This document shows positions 27,701 to 36,704 of a stretch of 64,000 nt of DNA, piece after piece. This DNA comes from Edolisoma coerulescens. Taxonomy: Eukaryota > Chordata > Aves > Passeriformes > Campephagidae. The translations under genes were made by a program, and so were the position numbers. The notes beneath the pieces were generated by a model. That model was not told where the DNA came from, made no database searches, and saw only the letters and a list, made by a program, of their open reading frames with translations. Location of the stretch: NCBI GenBank assembly GCA_013397115.1, contig VWZW01001209.1, positions 434,001 through 498,000 on the forward strand. The letters are read 5' to 3'. Positions within the stretch are counted from its first letter, which is position 1. Every line of letters begins with the position of its first letter.

Positions 27701-30700
27701 AGAACAATGGCATTGCAGGGGAACTCAAAAGTCCCCTTGTCCATCCCACCATCAAGACAAGATTGGCCACCCTATGTCATTCCCGACATGTTTTCTCAGA
27801 TCATTCTTAAAGACCTCCACTATTGGCAAGACTGCCAGCTCCCCACAGAAATTACTCCAAAACCTCACTGCCTTTATCATCGTAGTTATTTCTGAGACCT
27901 AACCCCTGTCTTCATTGCTGCACTTTAAATCCATTCATTCGCAGCCTATGGCTGGCTTATCAAACTCAAGCACTATTTACTTCTCCCATTGAAACCCAAA
28001 AAGGAATCTTGCTTGAGTGAAAAAAACAGCAGTTTGGATCCAATGTCATCAAAATGTCTTCCAGATGGCCTGTGAGCTTTTGATACTCAAACAGAATCTC
28101 CAAAACATCCATGGACCTTCACAGGGGTCAGATTTCACCCAAGTGAAACCAGCTGTGGGGTGAAGACCAAACCATGGTCATATGACTGAGAGTAGTAAGC
28201 TGATCTGAAGTACAGCAAAATGTTTGGATGATAAAAACCTTATTGTGATAATAAAATAGGGCAACTGTTACTCCATTTCATTAGAATTCTTCTTCCAGAA
28301 GGGAATTCACTGGTGTAAGAATAATACATCTGCAATATTGAATCAAACCGGAGTTCTAGGAAAAAAAATGCCCCTTGTTGTAGTAGGAGTTTGCCCCTTC
28401 GTAAGGGACAATCCTTAAAACTTCACTCAACAGAATCTTACATGTGAGTGCCTCTTAACTCCAACAAGCAGTCTTGATGTCAGGCTGCTTGCAGCAGTGA
28501 AGTTGCACCTATTCTTACAGTGTAGTGACACTGCTGATCCTTTGTTCATCAAAATCCATGCCAATCCTCTAACTGACTTATCAATGTACAGGATCATGAT
28601 CATAACTTGTCATGGTGTTGTAGTATTGCCTTCATACAGTGATCCAACTGTTGATGCACAGAAATGCATGCATAATGGTTCCCCTACAGGTTTCCAGAAT
28701 ATTAAAAAAATACCCTGCTGTACAACAATCTTGTTTCCACAGCATTAATTTTGGCCACTGTTAGAACTGTGATACGATAATTTCCTTAACTGGATCTTCT
28801 ATATTTTGCACCACAAAAGAAAAACAAAAGAAAAAAATCAGACATAGTATACTTAAATCATTGCCAGTTCTTGTGTTATACATATATAACCATGTGTTAT
28901 ATATTACACATGTAATAAGGATATAATTTCTGAAACAAAAAAAAAAAATAGAGAGCAAAGCGTCTTTCTCATGCTGTGCAGGTCTTATATTAGCTTGTAA
29001 TACTTCACAGGTAATATAAAAAAAGTCTACAGCTTTTTGCAGATTACACAATGTGACTGCTAGAGGATCCAAATGAATACCTCAACAAGACAGAAATGAT
29101 ATGTAACTGGAATATCAAGTAATTTATATCTAGAACCAGATTTAAAAGTGATATAAATTGGAAGTAGCTGCCATCCACAATCCCTATGGGAAACATATTT
29201 TGTGATTCCATCACTGGAAAGGACACACTATAATTAGCATGTAAAATAACGTGTTAGCCCATGTTAAAAAACCATACAGTCTACAGAAGCTGAAGAGTAA
29301 GCTCAGCCTTACTATCCCAGCAATAAGCCCTGCTGAGGCTGGAAGGTGCCAAAACTCTTTATTTAATATTTTTTTCAGAAATGACATGAGTTTGGCACAA
29401 CTAGATCATGACCCTAGTTAAGCTCCTCTGAAGTCTTCATTACCAATGTGAAAGGGTGAAAGAATGACCTACAGCCTAGAAATGTAGTAAAGAGCAGCTT
29501 CTCAAAAGAGCAGCTTCTGAGACTTGTTAGATATTCATTGCCAATCACAACACAGAGACATTGCCATCTGTATCTTTTTTTTGCATTTTTTTTATTTTAT
29601 ACATGTGTATGAAAATGTACTTTGAAAAAAAATTCATTTAAATCTATATACCTATACTACTTATCTCAACATAACTGCATATATACACACACTGTATGTA
29701 TGAATATTTACCAAATTTTACATGTGTTTGTGCATATATATGTATGTACATGCATATATACACTTACACATGCATGTATATTTTGCTTCTAATTAGCAGC
29801 AGGAAAAACAGGGATGTATAGTCACCCTCATGTATACAAAAATTTCAATTTCACATATCAATCTACATGGCTCTCTATTTAGGAACTTTGCAATCAACAG
29901 CTTCTTTGTCAAAAGATATTGCCAGCAAAAGATAATAAAATAATGGTCCTACCAACCAGTTCCAAAACTTCAGCTATCCCAGATCACCTCTAAATCATTC
30001 AGTCAATGAAAATTAATGTATTCAACACAGCTTTATTACAAGCCAAAAATTCTAATCCTCTGCAACTGCTGTGCTGCAGTTATTTGTCACTTACTCTACT
30101 GGTAACAGATTTTTCACCAAACATTTTTATGCACAACACAAAGGTTCCACATTTGGATCAGTGACGCCCTTCTTCCCTACCTCCAGCCTAGAAAACAGAC
30201 TTTTCTAGGTCTGAACCAGTTTCTGAAAAACTGAAAAGTCAGCACCTTCAGAAGCTCAGTTAGGTTGCACAAAACCAATTATTTCCTCATTTCTTTCCTG
30301 TGCCTTTGAAAATCCCTCTGTATTAAGAAACATGACATGCTACAGAAGCCATGAAAACATCACAGCAGTAACTAGAGGTTATAATTAACAGATTCTTCAC
30401 ACATCAATCTACTTGGCTTAACTATGACTAAAATAAGACCCCTTGGCTCTTTGTGATCACAGATGAAAAAAATACTGTAACAGAAAGAAATTCTGACACG
30501 TGGACAGACATGGAATGAACTGGAGTATTGCTGTGCTGGACTAAAAATGCACAAAACAAAGTATAAAATATAGAATCACACACAAGAAGTTTAAGCTGGG
30601 AGAAAGATATCAGAAGGATTGCAAAATAAAACAAGAAAAATTTCCCTGTAAAAGGAAAGAGCAAAAATGCTGAGCATGAAAAGAGATTTGCTTCCTTGAC

Positions 30701-33700
30701 CACAGTAAACAAACAACTTCCCCAGTGAAGTGGCATGAATGCATTTAGACTATCCGTGGGTTTTACCCCCTCTGCTGCTAAAGTGACTGCCCAAGTAGAA
30801 ACTCCTGTTCTGCTGTACCTCTATAGAAAAGCTCTAACACCATTACTGCAGCTCACTGCCTTGCCAAGAGCAGCAGACCACAGCTCTCACAAAAGACTTC
30901 AGAGCAGCTGTGATGCTGGTGAATAATCAGTTTCATGCAGGAAGATTCAGGAACCTATGGACAGCAGCACTGGATAAACACCAGATCTACTCCCAGGGGA
31001 GACTGAAAAATAAAAGCTAAAGGAGGGCAGAAAATAAAACTGAGCTTTTTCTTTCCTCTGCTCTCACCCCATCTTCCCACCTCATATCAAGAATCTTCAT
31101 CACATTAAATGGCCCTCTCCCTTATTCTCCTCTCACTTTTTCATCCCACCAAACGTCTTACCCACACCTTTGGGAAAGAAAATTCAAACTGCATGTCTTG
31201 TGAATGGTACAGGGAGAGTCAAAAAGAACCAAGAAAAGAGACACAGGGCTGACTGACTGACTGGTGGAGGAGGATAGCTTTGCCACAAAGTGATCGGAAA
31301 TTTGGAAAAATAAGACTAAGGGACAAACATTCACAGGAGAAAGTCAGTTCAGCAGACAGGATTTAAGTTGCAATGATACCAGAATAAAGTAAAAAAAAAA
31401 TTTAGTAAATAATTTGCTAAAGTAAATAAGATGCAATTTACAAAATTATGCAAACTTGCAGCGCAAAATTAAAACAGTGCAGAAGAATGACCATTATAAT
31501 GCAAACAAAAACGCCACTGTAAAAACCTCTACAAAAGTAGTTCCCACCACAGCAAGTCCTAAGGTACCCCTAGTTTTGAATTTTCGTTTTCAGCACCACT
31601 ATTTCTCACTCCATTTTCAGCACCACAGTTTTTCCAGCACCACCCTCACTTCCCTGTCTTACTTCAAAACACTGGAGCTAGGAGAATTTTCTCATAGAAA
31701 TTTGATCACTGTACATTAAATATTTTATTTATCAAACATTTCTGAGTGCAGAGTAATGTAAGTCCTGTCCAAGAGCCCTCTACAATTCTCAAGATGAGGC
31801 TTTGTCCAGTCTTTTGCTTGGCAATAGTGCATCCTCCAACATCTAATCAGGTCATCCAGCTATGTGTCAAGTTTTGCTGTTATAACTATGCTGCTCCAAA
31901 TATATTTTTGTAGTTTGCTTTAACAGTACTGAAGCTATGACTGGTTTAGTCTACACTATAGCTAAATAAAACACCTTCACTTACATTCCGAAATAACATA
32001 CTCCATACATGTAATTAGCAGTGCAGGACAACAGCAATACTACTCCAGCTCCAAAGGAGCTCCCTTTTAAGATGGGGAAGAACGCACAAACACGTCCACT
32101 CTCTTCCTCCACCAAAACTGTACACTTTCTCTGCTTTCTCTGGCATGGCAGTCCTGCGTTTCAAATGTAACTCTGAAATGACTTCAAATGACCTTTTTTG
32201 GTTCCTTTGCCAACAAAAACACAACACCAGAGGCAGTAGACTGACTCTCTCCTAGAGTGACCAGATGTTGCATTACTGGTGAGAATGCCATCTTTTTCCA
32301 GAAAGCCAGTGTATTTTACATCTGGATGTCCCAAGAAAGCACTACTGCTTGGGGAGCAACCACTGCAGAGGCATCTCTGACACCCCATGCTTTTAGTAGT
32401 CATCAGCCAAAGTGACCAGGTCCAGACAAGGGAGCTTGTGGCAGGCCATGATCAGGGAATTTGTTTCAGTTCAAGACAGAAAGAGAAGGAAGCAGGAAAG
32501 AATGAATTATCAGATGCTGGCTTCTGTTTTTTTCCAGTAAATCCAGGGGAGTTCACACCTATGACGGAGTCAGGTCCTGGAGGTCAGATCAAGTCATTTC
32601 AGTGCAGGAGGTTCAGCCCCTCTGTTTCCCCTGGCAGCCACTGCTGGCAGGAATGCCATGACTATGACCAAAAAGTCAAGCAGCTCACACTGAGGGCACA
32701 GGACACGGTTGCTGTTAATCCACTGGGGAGCAAAGGCAGGGCCAGGCCATTTTGAGCCATGCTGTGGCAAGTGTGGCAGTGAAGATGGGTCTCCCCACGT
32801 CTTCAGCTGGAGGTAGTATGCTGCCAGGGTTGACAGGGGCCTCAGCCTCCAGAGAGACTGGGCAAGAGCTGAGGAGGAAGAGGAGAAGGAAACCCTTTTG
32901 GGAGGTGACACACACGCGTGCCAGAGTCTTGGAGCCGCCACAGCAAGGCCTGGCCCAGCCTTCCCTTCAGCAGTGCCCAGGACTCATGTCACAGCACTGG
33001 CAGCATCTCCCCAGATGTGTTCCCCAGGTCAGACCAGCCACAGAAGTTGAGGTGTCTCTGGGGGAGGGTCCGGCCACCCCAAGGCTCAGCCGGGGGTCGC
33101 CCCGCCGAGCAGGGGAGGCCGATGCACCGGCAGGCCGGTGGGGCAGAGGCGAGGCGTCCGGCTGGACAAAACACACAGGCGCAGAGAGCCAGACTCTGTT
33201 GGAGCATTTTATTTCAAAGTTGCAGGTTGTTGGCTAGTAGGTTTTCCGTTTCCTCTCCCAATATTACTAAAAGAGGCCAGAGACCAGCCCTTCTTGTTCC
33301 GTCATGGGGGCAGCACCATGGCCCCAGCCACACGGGGCTGCCCACCAGTGGCAATGGGCTCCTTGGGGCGCTGCGCCCGGGCGGCCACACCAGCTGGGCC
33401 ATGTCCTGTCATTGGGGTGGTGTGGACAGCACACCAGAGAGACAGAGAGAGGGAGCTATGGTCTGGCTCACTAGCCGGGAGAAACAGAACACAGAAGGAG
33501 CTGGGCAAGGAAGGAGAGGCATTTCTCTGAAGGAGAGAAAGAGAGAAGGTGAAGTATTCACACTCAAAAACAAAGGGAGAGACCCAGTAGCTCAAGGCTG
33601 ATTGGGAGGTTTGCTGGTCAGTGGGGCACCGGGGCAGGGGGGCAGGGAGGGGAAGGTTACCTTCAGCCTCGATGGAGGAGAGGAGGGCGGCTGCACACAG

Positions 33701-33733
33701 AGCAGCGACTGCCGAGCACAGCGCTGTCTTCAT
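487..33733 (-). CDS. COL12A1: COL12A1, collagen alpha-1(XII) chain, 5' part of gene (exons 2-15; gene continues past position 1)
   Basis: Collagen XII is a FACIT collagen, secreted as a homotrimer, that coats collagen I fibrils in tendon, ligament, periosteum and fascia. The window encodes its N-terminal NC3 region. By residue: signal peptide 1 to about 24, FN3-1 about 25-115, linker about 112-130, VWA-1 about 139-316, FN3-2 332-428, VWA-2 about 439-616, then FN3-3 to FN3-7 (630-1081). Both VWA domains carry the MIDAS motif (DGSWS and DGSYS) and an ITDGK strand. Identity rests on near-identical recall of human COL12A1 domain order and motifs and on the COX7A2-TMEM30A neighbours. Spliced exons: 33733-33661, 25440-25324, 24650-24507, 23624-23568, 22875-22612, 22498-22334, 21908-21735, 20913-20623, 20395-19793, 18405-18133, 15883-15611, 14689-14417, 2904-2635, 753-487. 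The coding sum is 3244 nt, frame open throughout, all introns phase 1. The later VWA, FN3, TSPN and collagenous domains lie outside the window. COL14A1 has a related layout, but the sequence and synteny fit COL12A1. Confidence 0.96.
754..2634 (-). other. COL12A1: COL12A1 intron 14
   Basis: About 1.9 kb between exons 14 and 15. Unique-looking, moderately AT-rich sequence. Short open frames in it have no recognisable domain. Nothing else is seen. Confidence 0.8.
2635..2904 (-). CDS. COL12A1: COL12A1 exon 14: FN3-6
   Basis: This exon has 270 nt, phase 1-1, residues 903-992. It starts ERGSPRNLVTTDITDTTVG, then SWTPAPGTVNHYRIVWKS, then LEPETKYRFSVYAAYSSGEG, and ends EAFTD. The acceptor is TTCTTGCAG and the donor is GTAAGT. 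Confidence 0.95.
2905..14416 (-). other. COL12A1: COL12A1 intron 13, the longest intron in the window (11.5 kb)
   Basis: It holds one CR1 fragment near its 3' end (3323-3845), an 18-bp inverted repeat with an E-box at 6029-6046, and two possible ancient interspersed-repeat remnants near 5221-5300 and 7140-7225. The rest is AT-rich single-copy-looking sequence. I found no FN3 or VWA coding segment in it on either strand, and exon 13 joins exon 14 in frame. Confidence 0.8.
3323..3845 (-). mobile_element. CR1 LINE fragment, 3' end with reverse transcriptase tail
   Basis: On the plus strand it begins with the reverse complement of the CR1 3' tandem ATTCTGTG words and continues with the typical GTTGGAAGGTACC...CCAAGTCCAACTCC segment. 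Its far end encodes, on the minus strand, MKFNKGKCQILHLGWGNPG, the hallmark C-terminal part of CR1 reverse transcriptase. The frame then shifts, so the copy is dead. It is 5'-truncated, as most CR1 copies are, and lies in the same orientation as COL12A1. Confidence 0.92.
14417..14689 (-). CDS. COL12A1: COL12A1 exon 13: FN3-5
   Basis: This exon has 273 nt, phase 1-1, residues 812-902. It starts VRGNPRNLRVSDATTSTMK, then SWSAAPGKVQQYFITYTP, and ends with ALYASGAGDALSGEGETLE. The acceptor is TGTGCAG and the donor is GTAATT. The next exon is about 11.5 kb away, across the largest intron in the window. Confidence 0.95.
14690..15610 (-). other. COL12A1: COL12A1 intron 12
   Basis: About 0.9 kb of AT-rich intron. 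Nothing recognisable beyond the splice sites. Confidence 0.8.
15611..15883 (-). CDS. COL12A1: COL12A1 exon 12: FN3-4
   Basis: This exon has 273 nt, phase 1-1, residues 721-811. It starts VKGAPRNLRITDETTDSFV, with GWTPAPGNVLRYRLVYRP and IQDTRYEVSVVPEYQSGPG. The VKGAPRNL start and the TDETTDSF motif match human COL12A1. The acceptor is TTTGCAG and the donor is GTACAT. Confidence 0.95.
15884..18132 (-). other. COL12A1: COL12A1 intron 11
   Basis: About 2.2 kb. It contains a short CR1 3'-end fragment at about 17742-17808. The remainder is AT-rich and unassigned. Confidence 0.8.
17742..17808 (-). mobile_element. Short CR1 3'-end fragment
   Basis: Contains AGAATAG repeats followed by GGTTGGAAAGGATCTATAAT and CATCCAGTCCAACTTGAG, the conserved CR1 3' end in reverse complement. 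About 70 bp remain. Confidence 0.8.
18133..18405 (-). CDS. COL12A1: COL12A1 exon 11: FN3-3
   Basis: This exon has 273 nt, phase 1-1, residues 630-720. After the split codon it reads YVPAKNMVFSDITSESFKV, then SWSPAGSEVLSYLIKY and LLPETTYTVSVISEYEDG, and ends EETTLE. It is a complete FN3 domain in one exon. The acceptor is TTCCATACAG and the donor is GTAGGA. Confidence 0.95.
18406..19792 (-). other. COL12A1: COL12A1 intron 10
   Basis: About 1.4 kb of AT-rich intron between VWA-2 and FN3-3. No repeat or coding element recognised. Confidence 0.8.
19793..20395 (-). CDS. COL12A1: COL12A1 exon 10: complete VWA-2
   Basis: This is the largest exon in the window, 603 nt, phase 1-1, residues 429-629. 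It starts ECSRGVDVKADVVFLVDGS, with MIDAS DGSYS, then YRGGSTNTGKAM, VMILITDGKSSDAF and the closing helix FELTQSVCLRIEQELAAIR. The whole VWA domain is encoded by one exon, whereas VWA-1 is split over three, a difference that suggests the two copies did not arise by a simple recent tandem duplication. The acceptor is TTTGCAG and the donor is GTAAGT. The codon joined to exon 11 reads Ser. Confidence 0.97.
20623..20913 (-). CDS. COL12A1: COL12A1 exon 9: FN3-2
   Basis: This exon has 291 nt, phase 1-1, residues 332-428. It starts VVEPPSNLVATQISSKSVR, with the FN3 core ITWDPSTSQITGYRLQF and the LSPDTEYQINVYAMKG strand, and ends EKTQQVKVQV. The whole domain is in one exon. The acceptor is TTTCTTTCAG and the donor is GTGAGT. 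Confidence 0.95.
20914..21734 (-). other. COL12A1: COL12A1 intron 8
   Basis: About 0.8 kb between exons 8 and 9. Nothing recognised. Confidence 0.8.
21735..21908 (-). CDS. COL12A1: COL12A1 exon 8: end of VWA-1 and start of the linker to FN3-2
   Basis: This exon has 174 nt, phase 1-1, residues 274-331: GIKAADAKELKLIASQP, then HVFNVANFDGIVDIQNEII, then QVCSGVDEQLGELVSGEE. The single Cys near the domain end could pair with the Cys at the start of exon 6 (RCS), a usual arrangement in collagen VWA domains (inference). The acceptor is ACTTCTAG and the donor is GTGAGA. Confidence 0.95.
21909..22333 (-). other. COL12A1: COL12A1 intron 7
   Basis: About 0.4 kb within the VWA-1 coding region. Nothing recognised. 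Confidence 0.8.
22334..22498 (-). CDS. COL12A1: COL12A1 exon 7: middle of VWA-1
   Basis: This exon has 165 nt, phase 1-1, residues 219-273: GEAIDYLVQNTFTESAGAR, then the VAIVITDGKAQDDVEIPA strand carrying the third MIDAS-associated Asp, then GVEVFSLG. The acceptor is GGTTTTAG and the donor is GTACGT. It is separated from exon 6 by an intron of only 113 nt, the shortest in the window. Confidence 0.95.
22612..22875 (-). CDS. COL12A1: COL12A1 exon 6: first part of VWA-1, with MIDAS motif
   Basis: This exon has 264 nt, phase 1-1, residues 131-218. It opens RCSISAMTDLVFLVDGSWS, holding the beta-1 strand and the DxSxS metal-site motif, continues through VVQYSSDTRTEF and ends at YKGGNTMTG, which supplies the conserved Thr of the MIDAS. 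The acceptor is GTGTTCCAG and the donor is GTACAAG, which is a weaker donor than its neighbours. Confidence 0.95.
22876..23567 (-). other. COL12A1: COL12A1 intron 5
   Basis: About 0.7 kb between the linker microexon and the first VWA-1 exon. A plus-strand open frame at 23186-23512 has no domain signature and is taken as chance. Confidence 0.8.
23568..23624 (-). CDS. COL12A1: COL12A1 exon 5: short linker between FN3-1 and VWA-1
   Basis: This is a 57-nt microexon, phase 1-1, residues 112-130, encoding IQTGGPGIPEEKKVEAQLQ. It is rich in Glu and Lys and has no fold signature, as expected for a flexible linker. The donor is GTAAGG. Two AG acceptors lie 5 nt apart (GTGTAG|TTCAG|ACAGG). I chose the outer one because human COL12A1 keeps IQTG at this joint, and because the inner one would break the frame. 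Confidence 0.85.
23625..24506 (-). other. COL12A1: COL12A1 intron 4
   Basis: About 0.9 kb, with a very AT-rich core at about 24020-24130. A possible ancient repeat remnant lies at about 24180-24245. Confidence 0.75.
24507..24650 (-). CDS. COL12A1: COL12A1 exon 4: second half of FN3-1
   Basis: This exon has 144 nt, phase 1-1, residues 64-111. It encodes DGPTKEFTLSPSTTQ, then LIPDVEYVVSIASYDD and the terminal strand ending FGQLT. The acceptor is TTTATTGCAG and the donor is GTAAGT. It completes the first FN3 domain begun in exon 3. Confidence 0.94.
24651..25323 (-). other. COL12A1: COL12A1 intron 3
   Basis: About 0.7 kb, splitting the FN3-1 coding region. Nothing recognised. Confidence 0.8.
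25324..25440 (-). CDS. COL12A1: COL12A1 exon 3: first half of FN3-1
   Basis: This exon has 117 nt, phase 1 to phase 1, residues 25-63. It starts VNPPSDLNFTIIDEHNV and runs through the MSW and YRI strands of a fibronectin type III fold. The acceptor is TTTTGCAG and the donor is GTGAGT. NFT is a potential N-glycosylation site. FN3-1 is one of only two domains in the window split over several exons; the other is VWA-1. Confidence 0.94.
27690..27960 (-). mobile_element. Old, diverged CR1 fragment
   Basis: The series CCCGACATGTTTTCTCAGATC, CATTCTTAAAGACCTCCACT, then ACTCCAAAACCTCACTGCCT and CTTTAAATCCATTCATTCGC follows the 3' region of the older CR1 families shared by birds, turtles and crocodilians, with many substitutions. 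Confidence 0.7.
29575..29790. repeat. Degenerate TA/TG low-complexity tract
   Basis: Runs of T and A, then imperfect (ATGT/ATAC)n words such as ATATATGTATGTACATGCAT, typical of a decayed microsatellite in COL12A1 intron 2. Confidence 0.8.
33050..33400 (-). mobile_element. Possible solo LTR next to COL12A1 exon 2
   Basis: Read on the minus strand, a segment starting near TGTGGCCGCCCGGGCGC leads to CTAGCCAACAACCTGCAAC, an AATAAA (33213-33208) and a C/T-rich GC-rich stretch, an order like U3-R-U5 of bird endogenous retroviral LTRs. I found no clean TG...CA ends and no target-site duplication. It could equally be GC-rich regulatory DNA next to exon 2. Confidence 0.3.
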
Positions 33734-33768
33734 TTCTGCCCTTTCAGATCACAACAACATGAATGAAT
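33661..33768 (-). CDS. COL12A1: COL12A1 exon 2: 5' UTR end, start codon and signal peptide
   Basis: The start ATG is at 33733-33731. It opens a classical secretory signal: Lys2, a hydrophobic Ala/Leu/Cys core, then SSIEAE. Cleavage is probably near the IEA|E site (inference). The frame gives 24 codons plus one base, ending at a donor GTAACC (33660-33655). The proposed acceptor is TTGCAG just upstream of 33768, preceded by a strong C/T tract, leaving 35 nt of 5' UTR in this exon. The next coding base joins to VNPPSDLNF in exon 3, matching the mammalian order signal peptide - (V)xPPSDLNFT. The exon follows non-coding exon 1 in the CpG island upstream. Confidence 0.92.
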
Positions 33769-36704
33769 CTGCAATGATGGGGAAGGGGGTAAGGGGGAGA
33801 AAGGAGAAGGAAATGATACATGTGGATTAAAGGATTGTGTGGGTGTATTCATGAAACATAAAAAAGATGAACCGTGGATTTCACTTTGTTCCCTTATCCC
33901 CAGCCCCCACCCACGGGACCAGGTTGAAACCCCTAGACTTGAAAGCTGTCCAAGACAATGAAAGATCCGTATGACTAACTGGAGAGTCTCGTCTCGCAAT
34001 AATGTGCCTTTTGTTGCTGAACCCTTTCCAATCACAGTAAGCACATGAAGCTTTAACCTAGTTAGGGTTAATTTGATCAGGGAAGCGCAGTGAAGATCTG
34101 TGCCCCCACACAGGCAGGAGCCAGAAGGGAGCTCCATGACTTCATCGCTGAATGTGATGATAGCTAATTCAGAGGTCATTCCTGCCTTGGATCAACTAAA
34201 TGTCTCTTTCAGCTGGGGATTTTAATCGGCTCCTTTTTCATAACTGTTGAACCACTTAGTTAGCTTTGTTTTACTGGTCTCAAGGCAGTTTGGAAACTGT
34301 AATAAAACTTTTTTGAGGGGTTCTGCCTACAAATGTGCTATTCTTCATTTCTTGAAAGTCTGAAATAGGTTATACAGAAGTGTGTGTAACACACAACTGA
34401 AATTTGACACGTCTGTCTAGCCACGATGTTTCAACATCTGATAATTCATTTACATGTCCTGAGAGAAAATAGATTTAAACTACACTCTATAAAGCTGACA
34501 GGCATAAGAGTCTCACAATCACTGTAGGTTGTCTAGAAAAGTACGTGGGATTAGGCCAAGTTAACGGTTCTTAATTGCAAGCAGCCATACTTTCATAACT
34601 ATGTGCTCTAGGTCATGTAAAATTACTGCCAATTACTCCAGCAAAACTTCCAAATTATTTCCTTGTCTAAGTAAAGTCTAATATGAACCTACATATGCAT
34701 GTAAGTGTTTCTAAAGTTTTGGATTTTCTATCTCAAGAAATAGGGGAGTGGCAATTTGTATGAATAAAGTCATAAATGCATCATATATAATAATTAGGCT
34801 GGGGGGAAAGAGAATTCCAAAAGCAATTAGGGAACAGCTTTTATCAGGAAGGTGCCAAGAGCAAAACAAAAGAAAAATACATAAATCATTAGTCCACAGA
34901 AATAACTGAAAGGGAAAACAATATTCTTCTACCATCTAAAGAACTACCCAGCAAGGCACATTTAGTGGGAAGACGCTATGGAGATCCAGGAATTTCCCAG
35001 TTACTGACACTGAGCTTAACAGGCTTCATTTGAGCAGCTGCATATACTTGTCTTAGCCGAATCCCTTTACTGTACATGAAAATACCAAGAGCTCAATGAA
35101 AATCTAAGCAAAGGTTTCAGTCTAATGGCAGTTCCAGTGGCTAAACAGAAGAGTAATATTGACCATAATGACTCCCTGACACTAGCACAAGAAAGGCCAA
35201 GGTTAGTATTAAAATGCTCTGAAAGCTCCAAAATCACTGCTCTGCGTGGGAAATGGCTGCCCCTGGGCAGATCTACAGCATCCTACAGTGAGTTTAAGGA
35301 TCGCCTAAATTCAACGTGAAAGGACGTTTTGTCCTGGAAATCTCGTGTGAGCTTTGACTGCCATCTTTTGATCTTTTTGAAGAGCAACAGAAATTAATCA
35401 TCTCACAAAGTCATATAGGAGTTTGCCACTGCCGCAGGTCTACCATTCCTGATACACATTTTTGTTTCATGAAATACACCATCTCAGCCAAAGCATTCAT
35501 TTACTAACCTAGAAACACAGTTTCCTTCTCACGAACTCAGGTGTGTGGAAGAAAGCCTGGAGCTGGCAGAGGAAAGTTCCTCTCACTGTGCTCAGCAGGG
35601 ACACAACAGACCTCGTGTCAGGACTAAAGGTTTTCTCACTGATCTTTAGAGACCACTTAGAAAAAGTCAAACCCGAGCTTTCACAGTGCTAGTCCTATCT
35701 CACACTAATTCAACTTCCAAAAGCGTAGCCAAAGCATTTCTAAACCACACAGTGCACGACATTTACCACTTTCAAGAACAAAAAACCAACGTAAACGGAA
35801 AAGGCACAGAACCGCAGGAAAAGCCCACTACCCATCAAAGACATAAGAATCTGGAAGCAGGAGAAAGCATCACCGGCAGCTGCACACACGAGAGGGAAGC
35901 GAGAGCTCCTGCCAAAGCCGCAGCGGTAGCGTGCCTGCAGGGGCGCTGGGCGCTGACAGCGGGTTCCGCCTGGAGCCTCCGGCCGCCGGGAGCCCCCGTC
36001 TCCGGGACACCACCGCCCCTCCCCGCATTTCTGCCCAGGCACCCGTCCGCCGGCAGCGCTCGGGGCCGGCATCCCGCCAGGCTCCCCCGTGCCTTTCCCT
36101 GGGCTGACAGCCAGCAGCCCCGGGGCGCTCTGCCCCGCACCTCTCCGCTCGCCCGGCCGCACGCCTGTAGCCGGCTCTGACATGCCCAACGCGCGCACAC
36201 ACGCTCCTTCCTAATCCCGGGTCGGCTTCCAGCCCGGAGCTGCTACCCCAGCCTAAGGTGCGTTGGAAGGGGCTGAGTGCGTGGTGCGTGCGGACAGAGC
36301 GGGACACGGGGGTCGGCGGCGGGGCGGGCAGGGGACCCCCGCTCCTGCGCGGGCACACACAGACCTTCCGGGCGGCCGCAGGGTGCCGGGGTCGGTGACG
36401 GGACAACTCCTCCGGCGATGACTCCGGCGGTGCCCGCAGCGGCAGGAGCCGCAGCCTTCGGACCTGGATAAAGGGAGGAGGATAAAGGATGAAGCTCCGG
36501 GGGCACCTTGTGGAGGGAGCAGCAAGTAGCAGCAGCGGCGAAGGAGGAGCAGCAGCAGCGGCAACAGCTGAGCGCAGAGGCGTCTCGATTATTGTAGCTC
36601 CCGATGCGAGGGGTCTGTCTGGGAAGACTTGCCTTCTCCAAGTGGGAAGAGCCTCTTCTCAATCTGCTACTTAATAGAGGGCTGTTCCCAACTCTCAATT
36701 TACC
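33769..36704 (-). other. COL12A1: COL12A1 intron 1 (5' boundary proposed)
   Basis: This runs between the proposed exon 1 donor and the exon 2 acceptor. The part near exon 2 is AT-rich and the part above about 35.9 kb is GC-rich. A polypyrimidine tract precedes the exon 2 acceptor. From memory, intron 1 of chicken COL12A1 was reported to contain a stretch-responsive enhancer; I cannot confirm such an element here. Confidence 0.5.

Larger units (their letters stand above)
25441..33660 (-). other. COL12A1: COL12A1 intron 2 (8.2 kb)
   Basis: This intron holds an old CR1 fragment (27690-27960) and a TA/TG-rich low-complexity tract (29575-29790). Its first part, next to exon 2, is GC-rich (about 32.7-33.6 kb) and may include an LTR (about 33.05-33.40 kb). 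The rest is AT-rich. The open frames at 32.6-33.6 kb on both strands overlap one another and lack domains, so I treat them as products of base composition. Confidence 0.75.

Noticed and set aside
32192..32201. CCTTTTTTGG, a perfect CArg-type box in COL12A1 intron 2
   Set aside because: Several such matches are expected by chance in 64 kb of AT-rich DNA, and nothing around it adds support.
32594..33601. Several overlapping open frames of 115-227 codons on both strands
   Set aside because: They overlap each other in different frames inside GC-rich DNA, have no domain signature and do not splice to COL12A1. Base composition explains them.
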